15,353 nt of DNA from an uncultured Coriobacteriales bacterium (GCA_946530775.1 CAMNAH010000006.1:1-15353); one strand, 5' to 3'; shown: positions 1 through 6,518, numbered from the stretch's first letter. Notes: generated by a model from the letters alone, not told the origin. Numbers and translations: made by a program.

Positions 1-70
1 AGGACGCGCGCGACTTCGCGCTCGCAAACCGCGAGCTGAGCGACGCCGAGCTCGACGCCGTGGCCGGCGG
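1..70 (+). repeat. Direct repeat, copy 1 (leader 3' end)
   Basis: Bases 1-70 match 379-448 at a constant offset of 378 with three mismatches (at 56, 65 and 68). The match stops at the double-glycine codons, exactly where leader ends and core begins. It reflects duplication of the precursor gene with selection to keep the leader. Confidence 0.9.
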
Positions 71-176
71 TTACGGCGTCTGCTATATGATCGGCGGATC
101 CAATGAGGTCGAGGCCGAATGCCAGAACAACGCGTACATTGGGCATGCATGCTCCTACGTGGGCGTCAGCTTCTAA
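1..176 (+). CDS. Nif11-leader RiPP precursor peptide, 5' end cut by window
   Basis: This is the C-terminal part of a precursor peptide; the reading frame is open from the first base (first whole codon at 3) to TAA at 174-176. The visible leader end reads ...ALANRELSDAELDAVAGG, the typical end of Nif11-type leaders, where the double glycine is the usual cut site for a C39 peptidase-type exporter. The 34-residue core after GG begins YGVCYMIGGSNEV and ends ACSYVGVSF. It has three Cys, three Ser, no Thr and several acidic residues. The leader portion is nearly identical to that of the next gene 27 bases downstream, while the core differs, which is the usual pattern of a duplicated precursor family. 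Precursor identity is strong from leader and context; the modification made on it is unknown. Its start codon lies outside the window. Confidence 0.85.
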   Translation, partial: DARDFALANRELSDAELDAVAGGYGVCYMIGGSNEVEAECQNNAYIGHACSYVGVSF

Positions 177-188
177 ACCGTTACGAAT

Positions 189-196
189 AGAAGGGA
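189..196 (+). promoter_or_regulatory. Ribosome binding site pointing to a CTG start
   Basis: AGAAGGGA lies 7 bases before CTG at 204. No ATG, GTG or TTG occurs in frame between the previous gene's stop and ATG 237, so this site decides the start of the second precursor. Confidence 0.6.
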
Positions 197-203
197 ATCG
201 AGC

Positions 204-560
204 CTGGCAAACGAGAATGCGGTCAAGTTCGAGGAGATGCTGCGCGGCAGCGAGGAGCTTCAGGCCAAGCTTCAGGAGCTCGCGGCCGGCTACGAGGGCG
301 ACAAGGCCGACGAGCAGGCCGTCTTCGACGCCACGATAGGCCAGCTGGCCGCGGGCGTGGGGCTTCCCATCAGCTTCGAGGACGCGCGCGACTTCGCGCT
401 CGCAAACCGCGAGCTGAGCGACGCCGAGCTCGAGGCCGTGGCAGGAGGCGGCCAGTACTGCTACCTCATCGGCGGCGGCAGCGAAGTTGTGGCGGATTGC
501 GATGAGAGCGAGGGCTACGCGTGCGCATACGTCGGCCTCACGGGAAGCAGGGGCATCTAG
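204..560 (+). CDS. Nif11-leader RiPP precursor peptide, complete
   Basis: The gene encodes 118 residues if it starts at the CTG at 204: an 82-residue leader and a 36-residue core. The CTG start is chosen because a good Shine-Dalgarno sequence sits 7 bases upstream, and because it restores a Nif11-like N-terminus (MANENAVKFEEML). The ATG at 237 has GAGGAG directly abutting it, with no spacing, and would cut off the first helix. The leader ends SDAELEAVAGG. The core starts GQYCYLIGGGSEV and ends ACAYVGLTGSRGI. Compared with the upstream paralogue the pattern C-Y-x-I-G-G, then a Cys about 13 residues after the first, then A-C-x-Y-V-G is kept, so three Cys are invariant. Modification by the - strand enzymes converging on it is inferred from position. 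Export and leader removal at GG are expected from the family; no exporter is in the window. Confidence 0.88.
   Translation: MANENAVKFEEMLRGSEELQAKLQELAAGYEGDKADEQAVFDATIGQLAAGVGLPISFEDARDFALANRELSDAELEAVAGGGQYCYLIGGGSEVVADCDESEGYACAYVGLTGSRGI
379..448 (+). repeat. Direct repeat, copy 2 (leader 3' end)
   Basis: Second copy of the repeat at 1-70, 67 of 70 bases identical, lying in the leader of the second precursor and ending at the double-glycine codons. Confidence 0.9.
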
Positions 561-592
561 GATCCGCACATAACAGGCTCTTCGGATACGCG

Positions 593-630
593 AACCCACC
601 TGTCGGCTTTTCTCGGCAGGTGGGTTTTCT
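593..630 (+). terminator. Rho-independent terminator after the precursor genes
   Basis: A perfect 10-bp stem (AACCCACCTG at 593-602 with CAGGTGGGTT at 617-626) has a 14-base loop and runs into TTTTCT. It lies 32 bases after the precursor stop and 14 bases before the 3' end of the converging reductase gene. Only the + orientation has a T-tract. Confidence 0.88.
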
Positions 631-643
631 CTAGCGCGGAATC

Positions 644-1411
644 CTATCGACGCGTCGCCTCACGGCGCTGCCGCACGTAGTCCGCAAGCGATTCATGGGC
701 GGTGATGCGGCGCTCGTCCAACAGCAGCGTCTCCACGCTCACCTGCTTGCCGAAAAGGTAGTGCTGCATCATCGCACGGCGTGTCTTGAAAGCGAGGCCC
801 TTCCAATACAGCTCCTGCAGCTCCGTCAGATGCGCCGCGGGATCGTTCCACGCATCGAGCAGCCGCGTTGCGGCGTCCGCGATGAGCGGCTCGGCCTCCT
901 CGGGATCGTCGAGGTGCGGGCGGGCGTGGAGCTGCAGGCAGAGTCCCTCGGGCATGGAGAGGCCCATGAGCTGCAGAAGCTCGCGCAGGTGCTGCTCCAC
1001 CTGGGGACCGTGGTTGTTTGAGGTGGTGACGAGCACCATGCCGGCCTTTCCGGCAAGCTCGAGCCGGTGCGACCAGAAGGCGATGCGGTCGAGCACGCAT
1101 TTGGTGGCGCCGGACATCTCCGCAAGGTACACGGGCGTGCCGAACAGGACAATATCCGCCTCGAGAAGGCGGCGTTTGAGGTCGCCCATATCGTCGGCGT
1201 CGTCCAGCGGGCAGGGACCCGTGCCGAAGCACGAATTGCATGAGCGGCAGAACGAGATGCGAAGTTTGTCTGCGGTAAAGCAGGCATAGTCCAGCTCCTC
1301 GCCGCGATCTGCCGCCTGCGCGGACAGCTCCTGCGCAAGGCGGTCGGAGAGCTCCTTGGTGCGCGAGGCCTCCCCTGCTCCGGAGCCGATGAACGAGACC
1401 ACGCGGATCAT
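644..1411 (-). CDS. Iron-sulfur flavoprotein-like NAD(P)H-dependent FMN reductase (flavodoxin fold)
   Basis: The product is 255 residues. The start at 1411 is chosen because ATG overlaps the TGA of the dehydratase gene (ATGA) and AAGGGAG sits 7 bases upstream, which implies translational coupling; longer in-frame extensions run back through the dehydratase gene. Residues 1-10 form the first strand and phosphate loop of a flavodoxin-like fold. Cys55, Cys58, Cys61 and Cys67 form CX2CX2CX5C followed by PLDDADDM, as in iron-sulfur flavoproteins (Isf). FGTPVYLAEMSG and the TTSNNHGPQ region match FMN-site loops of the NADPH-dependent FMN reductase family. A basic C-terminal extension of about 60 residues goes beyond the usual family size. 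Coupling to a Ser/Thr dehydratase suggests reduction of dehydro residues on the peptide; that role is inferred. A generic redox partner for the radical SAM enzymes is an alternative. Confidence 0.8.
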   Translation of the reverse strand: MIRVVSFIGSGAGEASRTKELSDRLAQELSAQAADRGEELDYACFTADKLRISFCRSCNSCFGTGPCPLDDADDMGDLKRRLLEADIVLFGTPVYLAEMSGATKCVLDRIAFWSHRLELAGKAGMVLVTTSNNHGPQVEQHLRELLQLMGLSMPEGLCLQLHARPHLDDPEEAEPLIADAATRLLDAWNDPAAHLTELQELYWKGLAFKTRRAMMQHYLFGKQVSVETLLLDERRITAHESLADYVRQRREATRR

Positions 1412-2964
1412 GATCTGTCTCCCTTCGACTGCATCGCCGCCAGGCACCGTTCGATCAAATCGAGCTCGAAACGCAGCTCCTCCTCGGAGAGGCGCCCAAG
1501 GCGCGTTGCCGCAACTTTGAGGGGCGAACGCGCGAGCAGCTCTCCCAACGGGCGCCCATCGCCTGCAAAGAGTGTGCGCGAGCAAGCATTGGCGCAATAA
1601 TACGGGACATCGCCCTCCAGAAGGGCGGCGGCGTCGGGTTCGGCGACCGCCTGCTGCAGATCCGCGGGAAAGACGCCGTATGCAGCGTTAAGCTCGGCGA
1701 GCACCGCATCGCGCTTGGACGCGTCGGAGAGCGCCTGGGGGCTGAACAGCAGCGCGCGCGTCTGGGCATATGCCTGTGTGTTGATCAGGATCTGCCGGCA
1801 GACCGCCTCGCGGTGGCGCCCGATCATCTCGAAGACCTCGTCGCGATGGCACATGAGGCGGCGGTAGCCTTCCTCAAAGCCCTCGACAAAGTCCCTCTCG
1901 AATCCCCTCACGGTTGCCGGCTTGCCGTTCACGTGGGGCAGGCAGGTGCCGGATACGTTGTCTGCGACCAGCGGCGAGGCGATCAGACCGCCCGCGTGCA
2001 GCGGGAGGACCGCGGTGCACGCTACGGAATCCGCCAGCTGCTCCGCCGACATATCCATGACCGCAACGTCTTTGGCGACCGACACCCCCGTAAAGCTCAT
2101 CTCGCCCACGAGCAGGGTCTCGAGATCGAGCACGGCGGGACGCTCGCCGCAGCACATGAGGTTGTCGAAGGTCATATCGCGGCTGCCGAGGCCGTGGAAG
2201 AGCGCCGTGAGGCTTCCGAGGTTTCGCCAGTAGGCGCGCAGGCCCTCCTGGCCTATAGGCTCCTCGGGTGTGAGCCGCTCGATGAACGCGAAACCGTCTT
2301 TGCGCACGACCGCTGCCGCGCGAGCGCAGCCGGCCATCCCTGCGGCTACAAGCTCGCCGTAGAGCACGTCGAGCGAGCAGTCGTGGGGTTTGTAGAAGAA
2401 GGAGCCCGCATCGGTGTCGATGCGCATGACCATGCGCCCGTGGCGATGGGGATCTGCACCCGAGGCGGAGAACCCCTCTATGCAGGTGATGGCACGTCCC
2501 TCGAGCAACTTCTCCGAGATCTCGTCGCGCTGCGACAGCAGGCGCATCAAAAGCTCCGAGACGGCCTCGGAGAAGGCACGCGCAATGGCTGCCTCGTAGG
2601 CGGGCGCGAAAGGGAACTGCGCGCGAAGCTTGACGCCGGCGTCGGCAGCGATCTCATCCCGAGCGCGCTCGGCGATATCGCGCATCGCCCTGGCGCGCTC
2701 TTCTTCCCCGGCACTGAGCGCAAGCGTTTCTGAGAGCCCGACACGGCGCAGGGCAAGCCGGATGAGCGGACGCTCATAGACGGTCGAGAGACGGGTAAGG
2801 CAGAGCTTGCGCAGGTCTTCACGTGCGCCCTCCCCCACCAGCGGTGCAGCATCAGGACAAAGCCCGAGCGCCAGAGCGACCGCGCTTGAGGCAGCGTCCT
2901 CGAGAAACCCGTAGCATCCCGCCTCGGCAAGAGCGGCCGCCCATGTTGCCTTCGCCTGCGCCAC
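1408..2964 (-). CDS. LanM-type lanthipeptide dehydratase domain protein lacking the LanC cyclase domain
   Basis: The product is 518 residues and spans essentially only the dehydratase (DUF4135) half of a class II lanthipeptide synthetase; full LanM proteins are about 1000. The family phosphorylates Ser/Thr of a precursor and eliminates phosphate to give Dha/Dhb. Visible motifs: DPHRHGR (171-177), YKPHD (191-195), DMTFDNLM (263-270), DLETLL (280-285), the R390/T396 pair, and a LLEGDVPYY segment (448-456). The domain ends naturally at LSEEELRFELDLIERCL, where a linker to LanC would follow, but the gene stops there and overlaps the reductase gene by four bases. The start is GTG at 2964, the only usual start codon upstream in frame before the stop at 3007-3009; its GGGAGA lies rather far away (12 bases). 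One expected active-site His is Thr265. The function is likely dehydration or phosphorylation of the Nif11 precursors. The family is well supported; activity is uncertain. Confidence 0.85.
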   Translation of the reverse strand: MAQAKATWAAALAEAGCYGFLEDAASSAVALALGLCPDAAPLVGEGAREDLRKLCLTRLSTVYERPLIRLALRRVGLSETLALSAGEEERARAMRDIAERARDEIAADAGVKLRAQFPFAPAYEAAIARAFSEAVSELLMRLLSQRDEISEKLLEGRAITCIEGFSASGADPHRHGRMVMRIDTDAGSFFYKPHDCSLDVLYGELVAAGMAGCARAAAVVRKDGFAFIERLTPEEPIGQEGLRAYWRNLGSLTALFHGLGSRDMTFDNLMCCGERPAVLDLETLLVGEMSFTGVSVAKDVAVMDMSAEQLADSVACTAVLPLHAGGLIASPLVADNVSGTCLPHVNGKPATVRGFERDFVEGFEEGYRRLMCHRDEVFEMIGRHREAVCRQILINTQAYAQTRALLFSPQALSDASKRDAVLAELNAAYGVFPADLQQAVAEPDAAALLEGDVPYYCANACSRTLFAGDGRPLGELLARSPLKVAATRLGRLSEEELRFELDLIERCLAAMQSKGDRS

Positions 2965-3008
2965 GATCGCCCACCATCTCCCGAAGAATCCCCAAATCCC
3001 ACCGCTTT

Positions 3009-3037
3009 ATGATACGCGCTCGAACGGGATGCCGTCT
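3009..3037 (-). promoter_or_regulatory. Putative promoter of the dehydratase-reductase unit
   Basis: On the - strand CGCGTATCAT occupies 3018-3009, with TATCAT as -10; AGACGG sits 17 bases upstream (3037-3032). The -10 lies about 45 bases before the GTG start at 2964. The same CGCGTATCAT appears before the genes starting at 5267 and 6562, with a related hexamer at the same 17-base spacing. Confidence 0.5.
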
Positions 3038-3058
3038 TTTGAGATAACCCGCAAACGA

Positions 3059-3089
3059 GCCCCTCGCAACCGAAAGAGCTGCGAGGGGC
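3059..3089 (-). terminator. Hairpin after the truncated epimerase gene, possible terminator
   Basis: A perfect 10-bp stem (GCCCCTCGCA at 3059-3068 with TGCGAGGGGC at 3080-3089) and an 11-base loop lie 38 bases past the epimerase stop and upstream of the dehydratase promoter. The - strand tail (TCGTTTGC) is only weakly T-rich and the + strand tail (GGTTGTGTTTT) is better, so strength and orientation are uncertain. Confidence 0.55.
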
Positions 3090-3126
3090 GCGGTTGTGTT
3101 TTATCAAACGGATAGTCGAAGAACAA

Positions 3127-3864
3127 TTACGCGAGACGGCCTAATAGTAGGAGAAGCCGCGTGCGCTCGATGTTGCGCAGCGCCGCTGCCGTGGTGGTTT
3201 GCGGCACGCGGTCGAACTCGGCGAAGTAGTCTTCGAGGAAGCGCTCGTACTCGGGATTGTCCAGAGGCTCGGTGGCGTAGTAGCAGGGAGCCCTGCCGGC
3301 GCTGTCCCCCACAACCCTGTGGGCAGCCGCCAAGACGCCCCTCCAGAGGCTGGCATTCTCGTCCGTATAACGGAACAGCCCTGCAAGCCTTCCGGCAGAG
3401 AGCGCGCAGAACGGGCAGCCCACCGAGCAGCCGCTCGAGAGCTCGAATGCCATGGGGAGGTGCGACATGAAGCGGCCCCGCGCGCCCATCTCGCGATCGC
3501 AGCGGCGAATCTGCCGCATCGTCCAATCGCGGATACGTGGATCGACGGGCAGATCGCGTGTACGGGCAAGCGCATTTCTGCGGCCCCTGCCCTCGAGATA
3601 ATCTCGGTACCACGTGAAGGTCTCGGGCAGCCTGTCCGCATCATCCCAGCCGGTCGCATCCTCGGGAAGGGTGCGCAGAAGGATCAGGCGAACGGCCTCT
3701 GGATCCACGTCGAGTCCCGTGTTCGCAAGCGCGCACTCGGGGTCTGTGAGATACCCGTCGTGGAAGTCCCGGTCCATCACCCAGAACTCGAACACGCGCT
3801 TCAGGGCGGCGACGGACGGGATACGCTCCGGCTCGAGAATCGTTGCCGTGGCGTCATCCGTCAT
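3127..3864 (-). CDS. Truncated PoyD-like radical SAM peptide amino-acid epimerase
   Basis: The 245-residue product matches the N-terminal half of the radical SAM RiPP-maturation epimerases (PoyD type), which convert L- to D-residues in precursor peptides. The cluster-binding motif is Cys146-x3-Cys150-x2-Cys153 in FELSSGCSVGCPFC. Other family-like segments are a FRYTDENASLWRGVL stretch (164-178), YYATEPLDNPEYERF (195-209) and PQTTTAA (221-227). Only about 90 residues follow the Cys motif before LLLLLGRLA and stop, too few for a complete radical SAM barrel; family members are much longer. No frame downstream carries the missing half, so a deletion rather than a simple frameshift is likely. The start ATG overlaps the TGA of the upstream radical SAM gene (ATGA), so expression was coupled. 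It is probably inactive as an epimerase, unless a short form has another role or the missing half is supplied elsewhere. Confidence 0.75.
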   Translation of the reverse strand: MTDDATATILEPERIPSVAALKRVFEFWVMDRDFHDGYLTDPECALANTGLDVDPEAVRLILLRTLPEDATGWDDADRLPETFTWYRDYLEGRGRRNALARTRDLPVDPRIRDWTMRQIRRCDREMGARGRFMSHLPMAFELSSGCSVGCPFCALSAGRLAGLFRYTDENASLWRGVLAAAHRVVGDSAGRAPCYYATEPLDNPEYERFLEDYFAEFDRVPQTTTAAALRNIERTRLLLLLGRLA

Positions 3865-5267
3865 CTGGTTGTCTCGTACTCCGCGATGATCGCCTTGACG
3901 CGGTCGTAGTAGCCGCCCTTGAAGAGCAGGCAGTTATCCGGATCCCTATCGAGCAGGTCGGTGCCGCCGTTGGCATCGACGGCACGGCCGCGGCACCCTC
4001 CGCCGCAGCGGTTCTTATATTCGCACGCGGCGCAGGTGGGGTTGTGCTCCAGGTAATCGTCGAGCGTCATCGAGATGAAGTCCATGTAGAAGGAATCTGA
4101 GAGCGCCTCGGCGAGGGTCACGCCGCCCACCTGCGGGAACCGCTCGCTCGTGGTGTCGCGCTCGGACATGGGGATGCAGGGCAGGATGCGCCCATCGGGA
4201 CCCAGGTACATCGTGGTGCGCGCGGAGGCGCAGATCGGGAGGCGGCCGCAGTCCTTATCCTCGGGATGGCGCTCGGCGCCCACCGACAGCTCGCCCTCGA
4301 AGGCCCTGAACAGCCCCGAGAGGGAGAGGATGGGCACGGGCATGCCGTCCTCGATATAGTGCGGGATGTAGTCCATGTACGCGTCGTACTCCTCCTCAAC
4401 CGTAAGCGCGTACTCGGAGAGGGCCTCACCCTCGCCCACGCAGTTGAGGCGGTTGACCTTGAGCGAGCTCACGCCGAGCTCGCCGAGCATGTTCACGCTC
4501 TCGCGCAGCGTGTCGATGTTACCCTTATGGAGCACGAGCTCGGTTCCGGTCACGAAGCCGCGCTCATGGGCGAGCGCCAGCGCGCGACGCACGGACTCGT
4601 GCGCGCCGTCGACACCGCGCAGCCAGTCGTGCCACGCCTTGGGGCCGTCGAAGCTCATGTTGAGCTCGGGGTGGCAGCCGCGTGCCTCGAGCTCGTCGAG
4701 GAACTTCTCGTTCACGAGGGCACCGTTGGTCATGATGACGTCGAGGCGCATCCCGCGCTCGAGGATACGGTCCACGATCTGGAAGAAGTCCTTGCGGATG
4801 AGGGGCTCGCCGCCCGTGAGCGAGATGCGCTTGATGCCGCAGTCGGCGATCTGGTCGGCGATGGCGAGGCACTGCTCGGTGGTGGGATGGGGCAGCGCCG
4901 CATGCGGGGCGCTCATGTAGCAGTGCCTGCAGCGGTAGTTGCAGTGCCCGGTGAGCGACCAGTGCACCCGGGTGAGGTAGCGGTTGTCGAAATAGCGGTA
5001 TTCCTGATCGGGCAGAAGGTCGCCGGGCTCGTCGAGATACTCGATGAGGCCGAACTTGTCGAGCTCCGCCAGGATGCTTTTTCCGGCTCCGAGGAAGACC
5101 GGGCTGTCGGCGGTGAAGCGCCCGTTGCAGAACTGGACCACGCGGAAGACGTTGGACTTCATGAAGTACGGCCTTCCGCCGTCGCGCTTCACGAGGGCAT
5201 AGGGAAGCCCCTGCCAGCCGCGCAGCTGATAGTCCGGTTTGATACGAATGTATCCGTTCTTCTCCAT
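3861..5267 (-). CDS. Radical SAM/SPASM RiPP maturase with PqqD-like recognition domain
   Basis: The product is 468 residues. Residues about 35-80 resemble a PqqD-like RiPP recognition element that would bind the leader. The radical SAM core carries Cys109-x3-Cys113-x2-Cys116 (GHCNYRCRHCYM), which binds the SAM-cleaving 4Fe-4S cluster, and TGGEP at 151-155. The C-terminal SPASM region has Cys340, Cys346, Cys364, then Cys412-x2-Cys415-x5-Cys421-x3-Cys425 and Cys446, enough for two auxiliary 4Fe-4S clusters. Such enzymes make thioether, C-C or other crosslinks in Cys- or Tyr-containing peptides, and the nearby precursors have conserved Cys and Tyr, but the reaction here cannot be read from sequence. 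ATG at 5267 is the start; AGGGG lies about 11 bases upstream. The gene overlaps the epimerase by four bases and has its own promoter-like element upstream. Confidence 0.87.
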   Translation of the reverse strand: MEKNGYIRIKPDYQLRGWQGLPYALVKRDGGRPYFMKSNVFRVVQFCNGRFTADSPVFLGAGKSILAELDKFGLIEYLDEPGDLLPDQEYRYFDNRYLTRVHWSLTGHCNYRCRHCYMSAPHAALPHPTTEQCLAIADQIADCGIKRISLTGGEPLIRKDFFQIVDRILERGMRLDVIMTNGALVNEKFLDELEARGCHPELNMSFDGPKAWHDWLRGVDGAHESVRRALALAHERGFVTGTELVLHKGNIDTLRESVNMLGELGVSSLKVNRLNCVGEGEALSEYALTVEEEYDAYMDYIPHYIEDGMPVPILSLSGLFRAFEGELSVGAERHPEDKDCGRLPICASARTTMYLGPDGRILPCIPMSERDTTSERFPQVGGVTLAEALSDSFYMDFISMTLDDYLEHNPTCAACEYKNRCGGGCRGRAVDANGGTDLLDRDPDNCLLFKGGYYDRVKAIIAEYETTR

Positions 5268-5292
5268 GGAAGCGCATCCCCTCTCGCAGATG

Positions 5293-5307
5293 GCCCCTCA
5301 TCGGGGC
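5293..5307 (-). promoter_or_regulatory. Small hairpin in the leader of the radical SAM mRNA
   Basis: GCCCC (5293-5297) pairs with GGGGC (5303-5307) around a 5-base loop, between the putative -10 at 5327-5332 and the start at 5267. It is not a terminator, as no T-tract follows. It could influence translation; this is speculative. Confidence 0.35.
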
Positions 5308-5326
5308 TCATCCCTCCGTTCCGATG

Positions 5327-5355
5327 ATGATACGCGAATTCCGCCAGTCGCATCC
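5327..5355 (-). promoter_or_regulatory. Putative promoter of the radical SAM-epimerase unit
   Basis: On the - strand CGCGTATCAT spans 5336-5327 and GGATGC sits 17 bases upstream (5355-5350). It begins about 25 bases past the stop of the FAD oxidoreductase gene and gives a leader of about 50 bases before ATG 5267. The element is shared with the sites at 3009-3037 and 6490-6518. Confidence 0.5.
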
Positions 5356-5380
5356 CTGCGCGCTCTGTAATCCGAGGAGC

Positions 5381-6400
5381 TTAGCGTTCCTCCCCATGGA
5401 CATCTTGCGTTCCGCCAAGAATGGAGAGCGCACGGGTCATCGAGATCTTGTCGATGCGCTCTGCCCTGCCCGCCACGATTTCCACGAAGGCGCCCATGGC
5501 CTCCTCGTAGGGCGTCCCACCCGTCAACGACGATGCAAGGCAGTACGCCGAGGCAAGCGCATGGTAGATTCCTCCGCTGGTAGGCGGGTCGATAAGCCCT
5601 GCCGCGTCGCCCACGAGCCAAACGTCTTCCGCCGCTTTGAGCAGGACATCATCGCCCGTGGGGATGGGCGCACCGCGCAGGCCTTGGAGCTCGAGCGCGT
5701 TCGCCGCGCAGAACGAGTCGAGCCAGGCCCGACATTCCCGAGCCGACCCACCGTAGATCACGCAACCTGCGTTGGCCTCGGTGCCGGCGGGGATGTACCA
5801 GCAGTACCCCGTCCTCACAAGATCGTACGAGAAGATGATGCTCGTGCCCGCAGGGGCAACCTTGCCTTCGAGCGAAGGGCAGACGCGCTGCTTTCTGCCG
5901 GTGAGCATCCTGCGCACCGCCGAGGAGGCTCCATCGGCCCCCACGAGGGTGCCGTAGGTGATCCTCAGCGTATCGCCGCATGCGAGGTCCTGGCAGATGA
6001 CCATATGTTCGCGGGCGCAGATGGAGGTGAGGCGCATGCGGTCATGCACAACGCCTCCGGATGCGACAAAACGCTCGAGCAGCCACCTGTCGAGGACTTT
6101 TCGCGGAAGCACCGGGAAATTCGCGCGTTGCACCTTCTCGCGGCCAAGGCATCGGCCCCTCAGATACGGCGGATTGAAGAGCTCGAGCTTACCGACCTCC
6201 TCGGCGCCGTAGATCTTCTCCAAGAGCTGGACCGTGCCCTCTCCGAGAATGCCGCCGCAGAGCTTGTCCTTAGAGGAGAGGTCGCACTGCTCGATGATGA
6301 CGGCATCGAGGCCGGCTTGGCGAAGCAGATAGCCGAGCACGCATCCCGCAGCTCCGGCCCCCACTATGAGGTGCTCGGCATGCAGCTCGCTCTCAGCCAT
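5381..6400 (-). CDS. FAD-dependent oxidoreductase, geranylgeranyl reductase-like
   Basis: The product is 339 residues. ATG at 6400 is preferred over the ATG at 6412 because GGAGG lies 5 bases before it. The N-terminus has the dinucleotide-binding fold LIVGAGAAGC (GxGxxG at 14-19) with Glu37 ending the second strand, then KLCGG (46-50), a signature of the geranylgeranyl reductase branch of FAD enzymes. GADGASSAVRR is the DG motif, GYCWYIPAG matches the W-x-P region of the family, and WLVGDAAGLIDPPTSGG is the GD motif contacting the FAD ribityl. Family members reduce double bonds in prenyl chains, and relatives are tailoring oxidases or reductases. It leads the - strand cluster, so a role in peptide tailoring, for example on a dehydro residue or Tyr, is plausible but unproven. 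A housekeeping isoprenoid reductase is the alternative. Confidence 0.8.
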   Translation of the reverse strand: MAESELHAEHLIVGAGAAGCVLGYLLRQAGLDAVIIEQCDLSSKDKLCGGILGEGTVQLLEKIYGAEEVGKLELFNPPYLRGRCLGREKVQRANFPVLPRKVLDRWLLERFVASGGVVHDRMRLTSICAREHMVICQDLACGDTLRITYGTLVGADGASSAVRRMLTGRKQRVCPSLEGKVAPAGTSIIFSYDLVRTGYCWYIPAGTEANAGCVIYGGSARECRAWLDSFCAANALELQGLRGAPIPTGDDVLLKAAEDVWLVGDAAGLIDPPTSGGIYHALASAYCLASSLTGGTPYEEAMGAFVEIVAGRAERIDKISMTRALSILGGTQDVHGEER

Positions 6401-6454
6401 GGCAGCCTCCATCCAAATAAGCGCGCATCCGCGTCCTAGTCTATCATGGCGCCC

Positions 6455-6487
6455 CGCACGCTCGCGGACATCGGTTGCGAGCGTGCG
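6455..6487. repeat. Inverted repeat between divergent cluster genes
   Basis: CGCACGCTCGC (6455-6465) and GCGAGCGTGCG (6477-6487) form a perfect 11-bp inverted repeat with an 11-base loop, midway between the starts at 6400 (-) and 6562 (+). No T-tract follows on either strand, so it is not an intrinsic terminator. It may be an operator or an RNA structure. Confidence 0.6.
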
Positions 6488-6489
6488 CG

Positions 6490-6518
6490 AGATGCAGGGA
6501 GGATAAACCGCGTATCAT
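6490..6518 (+). promoter_or_regulatory. Putative promoter of the 340-aa gene
   Basis: CGCGTATCAT spans 6509-6518 with AGATGC 17 bases before the TATCAT (6490-6495). The -10 ends 43 bases before ATG 6562. It is the third copy of the element seen before the dehydratase and radical SAM genes. Confidence 0.5.

Noticed and set aside
583..594. TTCGCGTATCC on the - strand, similar to the cluster promoter element
   Set aside because: It matches CGCGTATC but not the final AT, lies beside the precursor terminator and would read antisense into the precursor with no gene to serve.
644..1597. Reductase gene extended to a start at 1597
   Set aside because: The extra 62 residues lie inside the dehydratase gene in another frame and have no flavodoxin features; ATG 1411 has a good ribosome site and the ATGA overlap.
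3000..3130. Frameshifted C-terminal half of the epimerase
   Set aside because: All three - strand frames past 3127 were read; none gives family-like sequence before stops, so a frameshift does not explain the short protein.
4266..5327. Long + strand open frame (353 codons) opposite the radical SAM gene
   Set aside because: It mirrors the real - strand gene; the product is His/Val/Glu-rich with no motifs, as expected from the complement of GC-rich coding DNA. The same applies to 1813-2733, 5324-6439, 8816-10051, 10488-11882, 13003-13887 and 13865-14893.
6502..6507. GATAAA as -10 paired with TTGCGA at 6475
   Set aside because: The spacing is 21 bases and TTGCGA is part of the inverted repeat; the TATCAT at 6513 fits better.
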